From Girardinichthys multiradiatus (lineage: Eukaryota > Chordata > Actinopteri > Cyprinodontiformes > Goodeidae), in contig NC_061804.1 in the NCBI RefSeq assembly GCF_021462225.1, forward strand, positions 41,913,975 to 41,977,974: a stretch of DNA of 64,000 nt, written 5' to 3'. Position numbers and translations under genes: made by a program. Positions 54,690 to 64,000 of the stretch are shown in pieces (positions within the stretch are counted from its first letter, which is position 1; the number at the start of each line of letters is the position of its first letter). Under the pieces are notes generated by a model that was not told the DNA's origin, made no database searches, and was given only the letters and a program-made list of their open reading frames with translations.

Positions 54690-55640
54690 CATTCAACTAT
54701 TCTATAACTGCTTTAACCTAGAAACCTTTTGAAAACGGAAGTATTTATACTCCTCCACCTCCACTTCTTCTCCCTTGATGGAAATAGTTTGAGATATTCC
54801 GGTTTCTAATGAAATATAAAATCATATCATCTTTGTTTTGCTCATGGTCACGATGAGAAGATTGTTCCCTCACAATTGCACAAAGTGCTCCTGTTATGAT
54901 TTGGGGGTGTTTGTTTTGGGGTTTTTGTGGATGTTTTCAGTTCATAGTGACAGCTCCACCATTCTATGCATTACTGCAAAGTCATCAGGGTATTTCTGAG
55001 GTGTACAGAGTTAAAATGAACAGTGAGAGTATAGTCACCTGTGGTGCTCCTCTGGTGCTGACCCCCTGGTGAGACATAAATTCCTTCAGTTTCACAAACT
55101 GTGGTGTGTTTGCCAGTTGGTCATTGATCCAGGCCATTGTTGAGGCCTCTTTCTTTGTCTTCTAGAGTTTCGGACAAAGCAAATCAGACTAAATTGGATT
55201 AAATGCATTGGAGAAATTGAAGAACATGATCTTCACATTGATGCCTGCTTTGTCCAGATGACACAGGGTTTGTTGACGCAGGAGGATGATGGCATGTTCT
55301 TCAACTCCAACTCCACAGCGGTGAGCAAACTGCAGAGGTCATGGTATGTGCTTGTTTGCTCACTCATGTGGGTCAATGAAAGTTTCTTCAGGACTTTCAT
55401 GATGTGGGATGTCAGAGCAACAGATCAATAGTCAGATGATGGCTGAACTTTCTTTGGTACTGGAACAAGGTATGATGTCTTCCACAGCACTGGACACTTC
55501 TTCTGGGTCTGGCTAAGGTTGTTGATGTGCTGCACAATCCCCCATTGCTGGTCCTCACAGGCCTTCAGGACTTGGGCTGACACCATCTGGACCTGCAACC
55601 TTGTTCCAGTTCAGTCTACTGTAGCAGAATCATCTCCTCA
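54690..55640 (-). pseudogene. Rex1/Babar-like LINE reverse transcriptase, decayed
   Basis: On the minus strand, pieces such as YLVPVPKKVQPSSDY, VALTSHIMKVLKKLSL, a motif-A-like FFNFSNAFN region near 55205 and TRGSAPEEHHR (a decayed GAPQG) appear in RT order with frequent stops. It ends with EEYKYF-like text near 54745. The domain order matches the RT at 42.8-44.1 kb, but the sequence is a different, older family. No endonuclease was seen upstream. Confidence 0.72.
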
Positions 55641-55929
55641 TATAAATATTCCAATTTTCTAAGAAAATACATTTTGAGGTTACCTTAACTATGAGCCATC
55701 ATCAACAAAATTAACAGTAATAAACACTTGAAATAAATGACTAGGTGTCACCCTCCAGCTTAAGAGCTGCACAGCAACTGCATAGCTTTGTGTTAAGCAG
55801 TTTGATCTGATGTCTGAGGGTGTTTTCCCGAGACCTGAGGATGTCCTAAAATGTGTGAGGGTCATCTTTTACACTTTTATCCCTTCTCCACCCCCCACCC
55901 CCGCCCCAATTATTTAGTTCGTCACCTTA

Positions 55930-56170
55930 TTGTCAGAAGAGTCAGGTACTCTGCTGTGAAACAAAAATAAGCATATTTGCACTAGTCCAACCTGTCTTAT
56001 AAAAACAATTACAGGTTATACATACACATACAGTATATGTATATCTTTCTTCTTTGATATTTCCTTTAAAGTTTATACATCTATATTTAATGTCTGTGTG
56101 TTGTGAGAGTTTGAAACCAAGGACATTTGTGCGCACAAACTTGGCCAATAAAGCTGATTCTGATTTTGAA
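55930..56170 (+). repeat. LINE 3' end
   Basis: Ends CACAAACTTGGCCAATAAAG then CTGATTCTGATTTTG. This is the same terminus as the LINE at 42625 (there on the minus strand) and as 59045-59155, so it is a 5'-truncated copy of a Rex1-group LINE. Confidence 0.7.
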
Positions 56171-56199
56171 ATGAATAGGTTTGAACTTTGAATTGAATC

Positions 56200-56615
56200 T
56201 CTGAGATCAATGAAAACCGTAACGTATAAATACTAGGGTAGGGATCGGAATGGACCAATGAAGAAAGCAAGTAACCAGAAGGAATCAAGTGCAGCTGGTA
56301 GAAGATACATGACAACTGAAGGAGGGAGGATAATTAACGCAGATGATCAGGGAATCCAGGGGAATAACAAGACGTCTAAGTGGACAGAAATAAATGAACA
56401 ATGAAACCAACTAAAGAACATTAACAGGGAGAAACAGGTCCACGAGGAAATACAAACTAAAACATCTAACTTAGTAATTTCAGGATGTAATCTAAACACA
56501 AGAATGAAATCTAATAATTCTGAATGACCGGAAACAAAGCAAGTGAGAACATGGCAGTGCAGAGAAAGTAAACACAACTCAAACTCAAAACCCCAAACAC
56601 AGACAGATTATGACA
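56200..56615 (-). repeat. LTR-like fragment
   Basis: Purine-rich plus strand ending CACAGACAGATTATGACA at 56615. Read on the minus strand this is a TGTCATAATCTGTCTGTG start like other LTRs here. The opposite terminus is not identifiable. Confidence 0.5.
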
Positions 56616-56762
56616 TATTGTGTATATACTGTATAAAGGAGACATTTCAAATTATTCATCTACAGTATGATTGCAAAAATGAATTTGCGTGGGCTTTGCA
56701 AGACATTTGCAGAGTACAGGGGGAGTACAGTTTAAATACCTCCATTGAACTGTCTATTAAGG

Positions 56763-56912
56763 CCTACATGGTGGGGCAGGTAGCGCTGTTTCCTACCAGC
56801 AAGAAAGTTCTGGCTTTGAATCTCAGTCTGGGGTCTTTCTGTATGGTGTTTGCAGGTTCTCTCTGTGTATGCATGGGTTCTCTTTAGGTTGATTTAGCTG
56901 TTAAGCTTTCTT
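56763..56912 (+). repeat. Fragment of tRNA-like short repeat
   Basis: GGTGGGGCAGGTAGCGCTGT, AGCAAGAAAGTTCTGGCTTT with GGCTTTGAATCTC at the B-box position, and GCATGGGTTCTCTTTAGG. It matches the head half of 48108-48460 on the opposite strand. Confidence 0.6.
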
Positions 56913-58117
56913 TTCCTATCTTCACCTGTCAAGGGACTTCAGATGTGAATTATCTGACATTTATAATATGATACAGCAAATCAAATGGTGACATTTATGT
57001 TTAAGTTATACATTGTCTCCTTTTTTTCAGTAAATTAAAAGTATATTAAAATTAAAGTAAAAGTAATGTACTCTGGCTTCCTCCCTTTGTTGAAAAAACT
57101 TGGGACCATGCAAAGATAAGCAGGTATGGACGGACGGATGGACGGATAGCTACTTTACATCAATCCTTTTCCTAAGAAGGAAACTGAGGCTGAGGAACTT
57201 AACAATTAAAATTCACTCTATTGTTTTACCAAAATGTAGGTCATTAGCAAGTAGCTTCTCTGTTCCAATAATACATATTAATGAGCTATAATCCATTTGA
57301 TGTGACAAGCCTTTTAAATTACTTCCTATGGAAGGAAGGCTCCTTCTGCCTTTCACTATCAATTATGTGATTAAGGCTTTTTCGTCCATGCTGATGTAGC
57401 ACAATACACCCGATGATGCCAAGCACCGAGAAGGATGTGATCATATCTGAGGAAGTGCCTCCATGGATCACGTACCAGGAGATGCAAGGTCATTGAACCT
57501 AACAGATGAGAGAGCTTGGAGCATGAAAGCTTCTGTAAACTTGGTTTGCCAACACGGACAAGGAAGCCACTGTAGCATGACAGATCTCATGAATTAAACA
57601 GTGGTCTTATTAACAGCAATGAATCAGATGAGCGGGCTTTCTGCAGTTGGCTGTTATCTGCTCATTCTCATCTCTCTTTGTTTTTATTAGCCAAAACGAC
57701 AGTTTGACCACACATCAGAGGAAAAAGCCTCTCCCAGCAGGATGGCATGAAAAGGGTTGCAGAGAAGAAGGATGGGGGAAAATATACAGGGTATCTCTAC
57801 CAGTAGTGTAACACATGCACACCCACACCAACATCCCCCGACCCCCACCCACACACACACAGGCCAGATGCATCTCAATTCCAATTAGGTAATGGGAGCC
57901 GACAGCAGGCACAAGCAAACGTCACGTGTGCTCGGAGCCAGAGGGGGGGGCTGGACGGATCTTTTCGAGGCTTTTCAGCGGCTCCTTGACCAAGAGATCA
58001 AGGCAGGTGGTTACACCAGAATCAAAAAGTGGATGTTAATCATCTCTGGAGGAATGAGAAATGTTCTGGGTGGGGCTGATGCAGAATGGAGAGTCTACAT
58101 GAAGGGTGGGGGGGAGA
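56913..58117. other. No recognised feature
   Basis: No coding motif. (GGAC/GGAT)n-like text at 57127-57150 and a C-rich ACACCCACACC stretch at 57815-57860 are simple sequence. Confidence 0.45.
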
Positions 58118-58190
58118 AATAGAGACAGAGGGAGAAAGAAAGAGAGAGGAAAGGGAGAGAGGGAAAAGAGAGAGAGAGATAGAGAGACCA
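58118..58190 (+). repeat. GA-rich simple sequence
   Basis: Imperfect GAGA/GGGAGA run. Confidence 0.9.
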
Positions 58191-58433
58191 TGGAAAAGGC
58201 TCCGAAAATGGAGTAGCCAGCTTGAACACTGGGAAAGTAATTCATTGTCAGGGTGAGGATTTTCTTCTTGTATTCAACAACCAGCCAGCTTCACACACAA
58301 ATTCCTGTCAGGAGAATAATGTGGCTGCAGACTTGCTGCTTCAACTTGTAAAGGTGCATCAGCCCTGCACAGGAAGTCACATTCTGAAAATTTACTGTCA
58401 CAGTTAACATGTCAGTCATGCAGTGAACCTCCT

Positions 58434-58434
<1 letters not shown>

Positions 58435-58483
<49 letters not shown>
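58435..58483 (+). repeat. (CA)n microsatellite, left of pair
   Basis: Uninterrupted AC repeat of about 49 bases. Confidence 0.97.
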
Positions 58484-58486
<3 letters not shown>

Positions 58487-58676
58487 AACCTAACCATTAC
58501 CAGTGCTTACCTAACCCTAACCTTAACCTAAAGTCAATTCACACCTTAGTCCTAAACCTAACCGTTAGCAAAATAGGTCGTGAGGACCAGCAAAATGTCC
58601 TCACTTTGGTACAAACGGTCCTCAATTTGATGGTGAAATCGGGAAAATGGTTCTCACTGTAATGCCAAGACAGGAA

Positions 58677-58680
<4 letters not shown>
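58484..58680 (+). repeat. Telomere-like CCTAA block between two (CA)n
   Basis: Starts CCTAAACCTAACC, includes CCTAACCCTAACCTTAACCT (close to the vertebrate telomere unit CCCTAA), then GGTCGTGAGGACCAGCAAAA and CCTCACTTTGGTACAAACGG. I recognise this as a repeated fish sequence type that is bounded by CA runs. No ORF. Confidence 0.7.
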
Positions 58681-58721
<41 letters not shown>

Positions 58722-58736
58722 CGAGAGAGAGAGAGA
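58681..58736 (+). repeat. (CA)n then (GA)n microsatellite
   Basis: CA repeat to 58718, continuing into GAGAGA to 58736. Confidence 0.97.
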
Positions 58737-59044
58737 TAGTCCTGAACCCAGTGACAGAATGAACCCAGTTAATCTGCTCATCATTTTTTTTTGTTTCAGG
58801 TTATCTTCATTTTGCACATCTGTCACGCTTACATGTTGTATGTTTTTGCATAGAATTGCTGCATTCTAATGAGGTGTTCTTCTCCCAGTCTGTTTTTGAA
58901 CTGTATGGTCATGATATATTCTGTCAACATGCTGACTCTTGTCAGTTTGTCTTCCATCTGCAGTAACCCAAATCCATTTGTGCTCAAATATCTGATTAGC
59001 AAGCATAAACTATGGAAGGACCAATGTCTGTGGGAGTCACTATT

Positions 59045-59155
59045 CAGAATAAGAATCTACTTTATTGGCCAGGTTTTTGTGCACAAGCAAAGATTTTGAC
59101 TTCAGGCTCTCACAGCTTACAGACATTAAGTATAAATTTATAAACTCTAGAGAAA
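59045..59155 (-). repeat. LINE 3' end
   Basis: The plus strand reads AGAATAAGAATCTACTTTAT then TGGCCAGGTTTTTGTGCAC and ATTTTGACTTCAGG, the inverse of the terminus at 55930-56170 and 42625. A 5'-truncated Rex1-group LINE end. Confidence 0.6.
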
Positions 59156-62100
59156 AAAAACAAAAACAAAAAAAAGGATCAGTGTGTTCATGTATATGTA
59201 TGTACAGCCATGTGTTGTGTTTATATAAAGAAAAAAAAATAAAGGCAGGGGTGAATTCATATATGAACATTTTATTATATTAGAGGAAATTATTTTCCTC
59301 ATGCTAATTGTCCGTGTTATTTGCAAGGCTTATCTTCTTTTAAACGGATAAAGGAAGTCTTAGCTAAGCAGCTGAACTCATGGTCAAAACTGTTGGCACA
59401 TAAAATTTTGTTTAGCAAATTTTGTGGAATCAGTTTTTTGTATTTAGAATATTGAGCAGAGGGATGTAAAGTATAAAAATTAATTTAAAATAGCTTTAAT
59501 AATTTTGAGTTCACTTTTGAACAACAAAAAAAAAACTATTTTCACTGTGTTTTTGCATAAAAGAATTAGTAACTTCATGTTAGTATAGTCATATGATCAG
59601 TGCAGGTGAAGTTGGGTAAGAGTTCACTTGAAATTTGAATCATCAATAAAGTATCTTTGAATTGACTTGAATTGAATTGAAAAGAAATCATGACATACTT
59701 GTGCCATCCATATTTACCCCAGTGCAAGCATCCAACCATCATTGTTTTGCATCAAAATGAATTCATGTGTAGGTCATCACTGCTAGGAATATTGCAGCTT
59801 AAATAACAGTTTTTTGGCTCATATAGAACTTCCTAGTGAGAGGTTCAGTTGCTGGGAAGATTTTAGATCAAGCAAGTACCCAGAACCATCACCTTCTCAG
59901 GAGTGTGTTACAAGGTAAATAGGATTGCCCACAGTACGGAGCTTCCTCATAATTGGCATCAAGTAGGTATGAGCGCAGCTGCATGCACAGTAAGGCAACA
60001 TTTTTTAGGTGAAATAGCTTTGTGAGTAGAAGGAAGAAGGAAGCCACTGTTTTGAGGAAAAACGCAAAGGACAGACTGAAATCCTGCAGTAAGTGCAAGG
60101 ATGGAAAGCTGACGACTGCTAAGTTAGGTTACTTATTTTAGACAAAAAAATGGGAGCAAAATGTCCTCCAGGAGCAACTTCTTTCAACAATTCAGGCACA
60201 ATGTGGTGATGGTCTGTGTCTTTTCCAGCATATTGAAGCTCTGTGGCTGAAAGATAATAAAATTTTAATGTTGGTTGCAAGGTCAGGAAACACCAGATCC
60301 AAATGAGAACATGAGGTCAGATTCATTCAACTCCAATATGAGGGCAAGAATGGGTAACCTCTACACAATGTTCCTATTTTCCCTTAATGACTGAAAATAA
60401 TTTCTACATCATTAGCAGCTGAAGAAAAACTCAAAATCTCTCTTCAAAAACAGAAAGATGAAGAATTTCCTCACATATGAGAATCTTGGCTTCTGTTTCA
60501 TAACATCCCAGTCATGGTCCTTTAACATCACCATTCTACCATTTTTACCATTGCTTATTAGAAACAAACCTCAGTAAGTAACTGCTTAGGCAGTCAGAAA
60601 GCGGAGCCACCATTCCTGACTAACGGAACCCTTAAACCCTGCCAGAAAAGGATATTCTCTGTTGGCCACAGACAGGGAGCTTAGAAGCTGGCCTCTGTTT
60701 TACTGATCTTACAAATCCATCTGGAAAGTAATTTATATGCAGTTTAACAGAAAAAGAGTCACATTGGCAGAAAAGCTTTTTTAACTGAATTAACACAGCA
60801 GAGCTTTAAAACGTAATTCCAAACTGCTGTGTGCATTTCTTTATGCTGTGAACATTTGGCAGCTGATACACACAGAGCTTTTAATGACTGACACAAAACT
60901 TTTCTCAAAACAGTAGAGCTACCAAGCTAACCTTACCCAGGATTTCTGTACTCTATGTACAGTTTAAAGTAAAATTGATTTAGCAAACTCTAATTAATGT
61001 CCAAAATGAATAAAGACAATATACTCCCCCTGACCCCAATGGGCTAATCAGATGTTAGAAATACTTGTTATGCAGGACCTAAGGTCATTTTTATTCAGAT
61101 AAGACCGAGGTTCAACTCCAGTGAGCTTTGGTCCTTTGACTGTAAATTATGAAGGACATACACTCTAAAAACAGCTGGCCTATTTCTTTAACCCAATTGC
61201 TGAGTTCATATTTGAAATCATCTGCATAATGATCATAATATGTGGCTTTGGCCAACTCAACCCCCTCGTGCATGCAAGCTACAAGCGGATCAGCTCTGCT
61301 CCACCTGTTCCTTTTGTAGTTGCCAAAATTGACCGAATGTCATCTCCCTGCCTGCAGCTGTCACAGATCCCAGCATGCCTGGTATGAATGGTACACTGGT
61401 TGAAAGGATGCTCAGACCAAAAAGCCTTCTGGCTGGCTGGGTTGGAGAAAGCCCATCCCAGTAAGATAGACTACCCTCAGCACCTCCTGTGGCCCAGAAT
61501 CAAAAACAATTTAATCCAACTATGTCTGCCTACAGATCTCACTTGTGTGTTTTTGATGTGCCAACATCCATACAGAAACATTAGTCAACTTAAACTATGG
61601 GAGAAAAGCAAAAAGGACAGACTGGACTATTGCCACCTGCCCAGATGCTTTGCCAGAACAAACTCAGCTCAGTATCATCTTGATATGATCTGCTGCTACT
61701 GCTCTGCCCCCCTCTGTTTGGCCCCAGCGGGAGATGCTCAGTGAGTTAATGCTAATTTACAAGGATTGGAATCTAACAGCATCTGGCTTCTGCTGTTGAT
61801 CTTGATTTCATCAAAACTGTTTATGCTTTGAGGTATTTCCAGATTCCTCCAGCAATTTCATTTCGCTGATGCTCTGATAAAATAGATTTATTATGCTGAT
61901 GTGGCCTGATTTGCAATATACCTCTGCTGTGCTGTCTGCTATCAATGTTCTCTCCTTGTTTTTTATCACTTCCATTTTCTCTTTTAGACAAACTTAGAAA
62001 GGTGGATTTGTATTTTATATAGGCTCAATTGGTGATCAGAACCACAATCTATTAAAATACTGTGATATAGAAAGTCTTCAGAAACAAATAGCTGAATTAA

Positions 62101-62764
62101 TTAAATTAAGGATTTAATTTAATTTAATTCAGAAAGCCCTAAACACATTTTTCACCATCTTTACAATATTAATCCAGTTAGCAACTAGAAGCTGACTGAG
62201 AGGAGTCCAACTGTCTTCTGTCCCTGCCTGGCTGTGTACCAGTACCTGTGGCTCAGGCGACTCTCCCTCAGCTATCTGCCCCTCATGGGCTTTTTTTCCA
62301 CCTGGTGTTGTACTTGTTAACTTTTAACATCAGTGGGAAACAGTTTGAAGAATTGTAAAATTGGTTTCTGTTATTTGTCATTCCACATTTCTCTTTCAAA
62401 AGTCAGCCTTGTTGTGCCAATTTTCTTAGTCTTGCTTGTATCACGCTGCACCCAAATACTACCAGCCTGCACACATAAGAATACATTTGCATAGGGTTTC
62501 ACTCTGTAACTCTGCAGACATGCCAACATCGTTGCACCACATGGCCGTTCTGGACTTCTTCAGAATGGACAGATTGCAAGTCTGCACCTGATTTGAGATA
62601 TTGCATTGAAATACACTCACAGGGATTATTCAATTTAATTAGGAGTTTACAAATCAATGACAATCTGGGCTTTCCTAGATTGTTTAAAAGCATAGTACTC
62701 CTAATGTACTGCATGCAAACTTCTGAATTTGAAGCAAGAAATAATAAAACAAAATCTCTCATTA
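59156..62764. other. Mostly unrecognised 3.6 kb
   Basis: No gene or repeat recognised except the short retroposon tail at 59638-59682. A 118-codon plus frame (61388-61744, MVHWLKGCSDQKAFWLAGLE) has no motif I know and no codon or splice evidence. This is the longest stretch with little visible transposon debris, so conserved non-coding DNA would be most plausible here. Confidence 0.45.
59638..59682 (+). repeat. Retroposon tail (same family as 36900-38208)
   Basis: ATCAATAAAGTATCTTTGAA followed by TTGACTTGAATTGAATTGAA, nearly the same as 38165-38208. A severely 5'-truncated copy of the retroposon that carries the small ORF. Confidence 0.7.
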
Positions 62765-63125
62765 TTCTGGTGTTTCATTCCAGTACAAGAACCACATACC
62801 AACTGTAAAGTATCGAGGTAGAGGTGTCATGGTTTGGGGATGTTTTGCTGCAGCAGGACGTGTTCAACTCACCATTATAGAATCCACAATGAATTCTATC
62901 ATGTAGGTGCTTGAGAAAATTGTGAAACTGTCTGTAAAAAAACACTTAAAGCTGAAGCAGAACTGGACCCTGAGACCTAACAATAACCAAAAACATACCA
63001 GTAAATCCAGCTAATGACTGGCAAAGTATTAAAAAATAGAAAGAAATAAAGCCTGGAACTTCATCCATTTGAAATGCTTTGTAGTGAGGAGGTGCTACAA
63101 ATTACCTTTCAGAGATAAATGAAAA
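62765..63125 (+). pseudogene. Tc1-like transposase fossil, another family
   Basis: Plus strand encodes VMVWGCFAAAGRVQLTIIES, then frameshifted pieces matching the KLKQNWTL and NNQKHTSKSS regions (the second catalytic Asp has become Asn or lies in a gap). Text matching the C-terminal part follows (TTCATCCATTTGAAATGCTT). Neither end nor HTH is preserved. It differs from the four other Tc1 families in the window. Confidence 0.7.
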
Positions 63126-63659
63126 CAAGACATTGATATTTGAATATTTCCTAAGAAATAATATAATACATATAATAAATATAATATAATAAATATAAGA
63201 ATATTTATTGGGTGTTCGTATTGTTTTATGATTTTATATCTTTATGTGTTAAATCATATATATTTGTATAGAACCCTGTCTGTAAACCTAAAGAAAGCAA
63301 ACTCAAGCAACAAAAATTATCTCCAGCTTTACTAAATGTCAAAGACAGATTTCAAATGGGGAAGCATCCTTGCTCTGCTTGCATGCATATATTCCAAGGT
63401 GATTAATTCTTAAGGCCTAGATGACTGGAAGTCCATATTTAGTTTCTCAGTGATGAACCATCAGGAAGTAAGAAGCACGATCACAACCGACCTCGGCCAA
63501 TTGTAGCAAAGTTCGGGTACTACAAGCAAAAACAGCAGATCAGAAGTCAGGGCAGAGAGCTACGGGGAAGAACTCCAAGCACTAACTATGATTTCACTTG
63601 GGTATCTGTTTCTATGGGGACATGCGCTACCCAACTACACACACACTAAGTGGGAACAC

Positions 63660-63866
63660 TAAGGCTTGTCACATGGAATATGAATAGAACCAGAGAGAAA
63701 AATTCATAAATCTACCACAGCTGCAAATGATCTTAAATCACCAGTTTCCTAATTTCTTTTCTGCCTGCTATAATTCTCGACAAAGGGGAGTAGCAATTTT
63801 AATTAACAAAAATATTAACTTTAAAGTATTAGAAACAGTTTTTTTATAAATCCAGAGGGTAGATTT
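63660..63866 (+). pseudogene. L1/Tx1-type LINE endonuclease fragment
   Basis: LVTWNMNRTREKNS is an endonuclease start of the L1 clade. After a deletion, YNSRQRGVAILINKNINFKV and FINPEGR follow in order. It is cut at 63867 by the X LTR. The first catalytic Asn is present (WNMN), but the Glu region is deleted. Confidence 0.65.
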
Positions 63867-64000
63867 TGTTGGGAGTATGATTATTGATTGAATAATCTTG
63901 ATCAATAATTATAATTACAAATCATAATCTGACAAAATCAATTTCTTAACCATAAATCCTCATTTACGAATCGAGACCAGAGAGGTTTCTGGTGTTGTAA
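63867..64000 (-). mobile_element. LTR family X (copy 4), cut by window end
   Basis: Starts TGTTGGGAGTATGATTATTG and reads as the inverse of the right end of X copies 1 and 3 (TCAATAATTATAATTACAAA, CAATTTCTTAACCATAAATC, GGTGTTGTAA). Only 134 bp are visible; the rest continues beyond the window. Confidence 0.8.

Noticed and set aside
58118..58190. Purine-rich run as a regulatory GAGA element
   Set aside because: No surrounding promoter or gene; it is indistinguishable from ordinary GA simple sequence.
61388..61744. 118-codon plus frame as a host gene
   Set aside because: No family motif, signal or splice structure recognised; a frame of this length is expected by chance in 64 kb on six frames.

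Overview
The window reads as nuclear DNA of a teleost fish. The evidence is its mixture of repeats: many Tc1-like DNA transposons with fish-type termini, APE-type LINEs with fish-type 3' tails, Gypsy and endogenous-retrovirus debris, tRNA-like short repeats and long CA/GA/TA microsatellites on an AT-rich background. I found no convincing host protein-coding exon, rRNA, tRNA or CRISPR array. Nearly everything recognisable is transposon-derived, mostly broken and often nested.

Layout. 1-700 is CpG-containing and may be a promoter or first exon. 1.07-2.68 kb is an almost complete Tc1-like element with 200-bp inverted ends. 4.3-6.4 kb holds fragments of two LINEs around a C-rich insert. 8.6-12.6 kb is a large diverged inverted repeat; one arm is split by a 1142-bp TIR element, and the spacer holds LINE and Tc1 fossils. 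12.6-14.4 kb is a rearranged Gypsy element whose integrase and RNase H parts point in opposite directions. 14.6-16.1 kb is a solo LTR of a family (X) also present at 26.5, 34.0 and 63.9 kb. 17-18 kb is an internally deleted Tc1-like element with inserts.

20.25-23.47 kb is a Tc1 element carrying an RTE/Rex-like LINE that replaced the start of its transposase. 25.4-33.9 kb holds Tc1 fossils, an X LTR interrupted by another LTR with a perfect 5-bp target duplication, and a C-rich block. 35.8-42.5 kb is a decayed retrovirus-like provirus on the minus strand: gag, protease, integrase and env remnants, with reverse transcriptase missing. It is split by a three-level nest: an LTR-like repeat, inside it a TIR transposon, inside that a retroposon with a 157-codon ORF. 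42.6-45.7 kb is the best-preserved LINE (minus), directly followed by a perfect 92-bp palindrome. 46.5-47.5 kb and 62.8-63.1 kb are Tc1 fossils of further families. 49.1-53.9 kb has three more copies of the 20-kb Tc1 family, one with an LTR inserted. 54.7-56.6 kb is Rex1/Babar-like LINE debris and another LTR fragment. 57-63 kb is mostly unrecognised sequence with microsatellites.

The elements do not form a working system; the window is a stratigraphic record of successive insertions. The items I judge most worth checking are the small membrane/coiled-coil ORF at 37.1 kb, the inverted repeat with its own empty-site control at 8.6-12.6 kb, the perfect palindrome at 46.0 kb, and the LTR junction shared by two Tc1 copies at 49.6 and 52.7 kb. 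Family names come from recognition of protein motifs and terminal sequences, not from any search.
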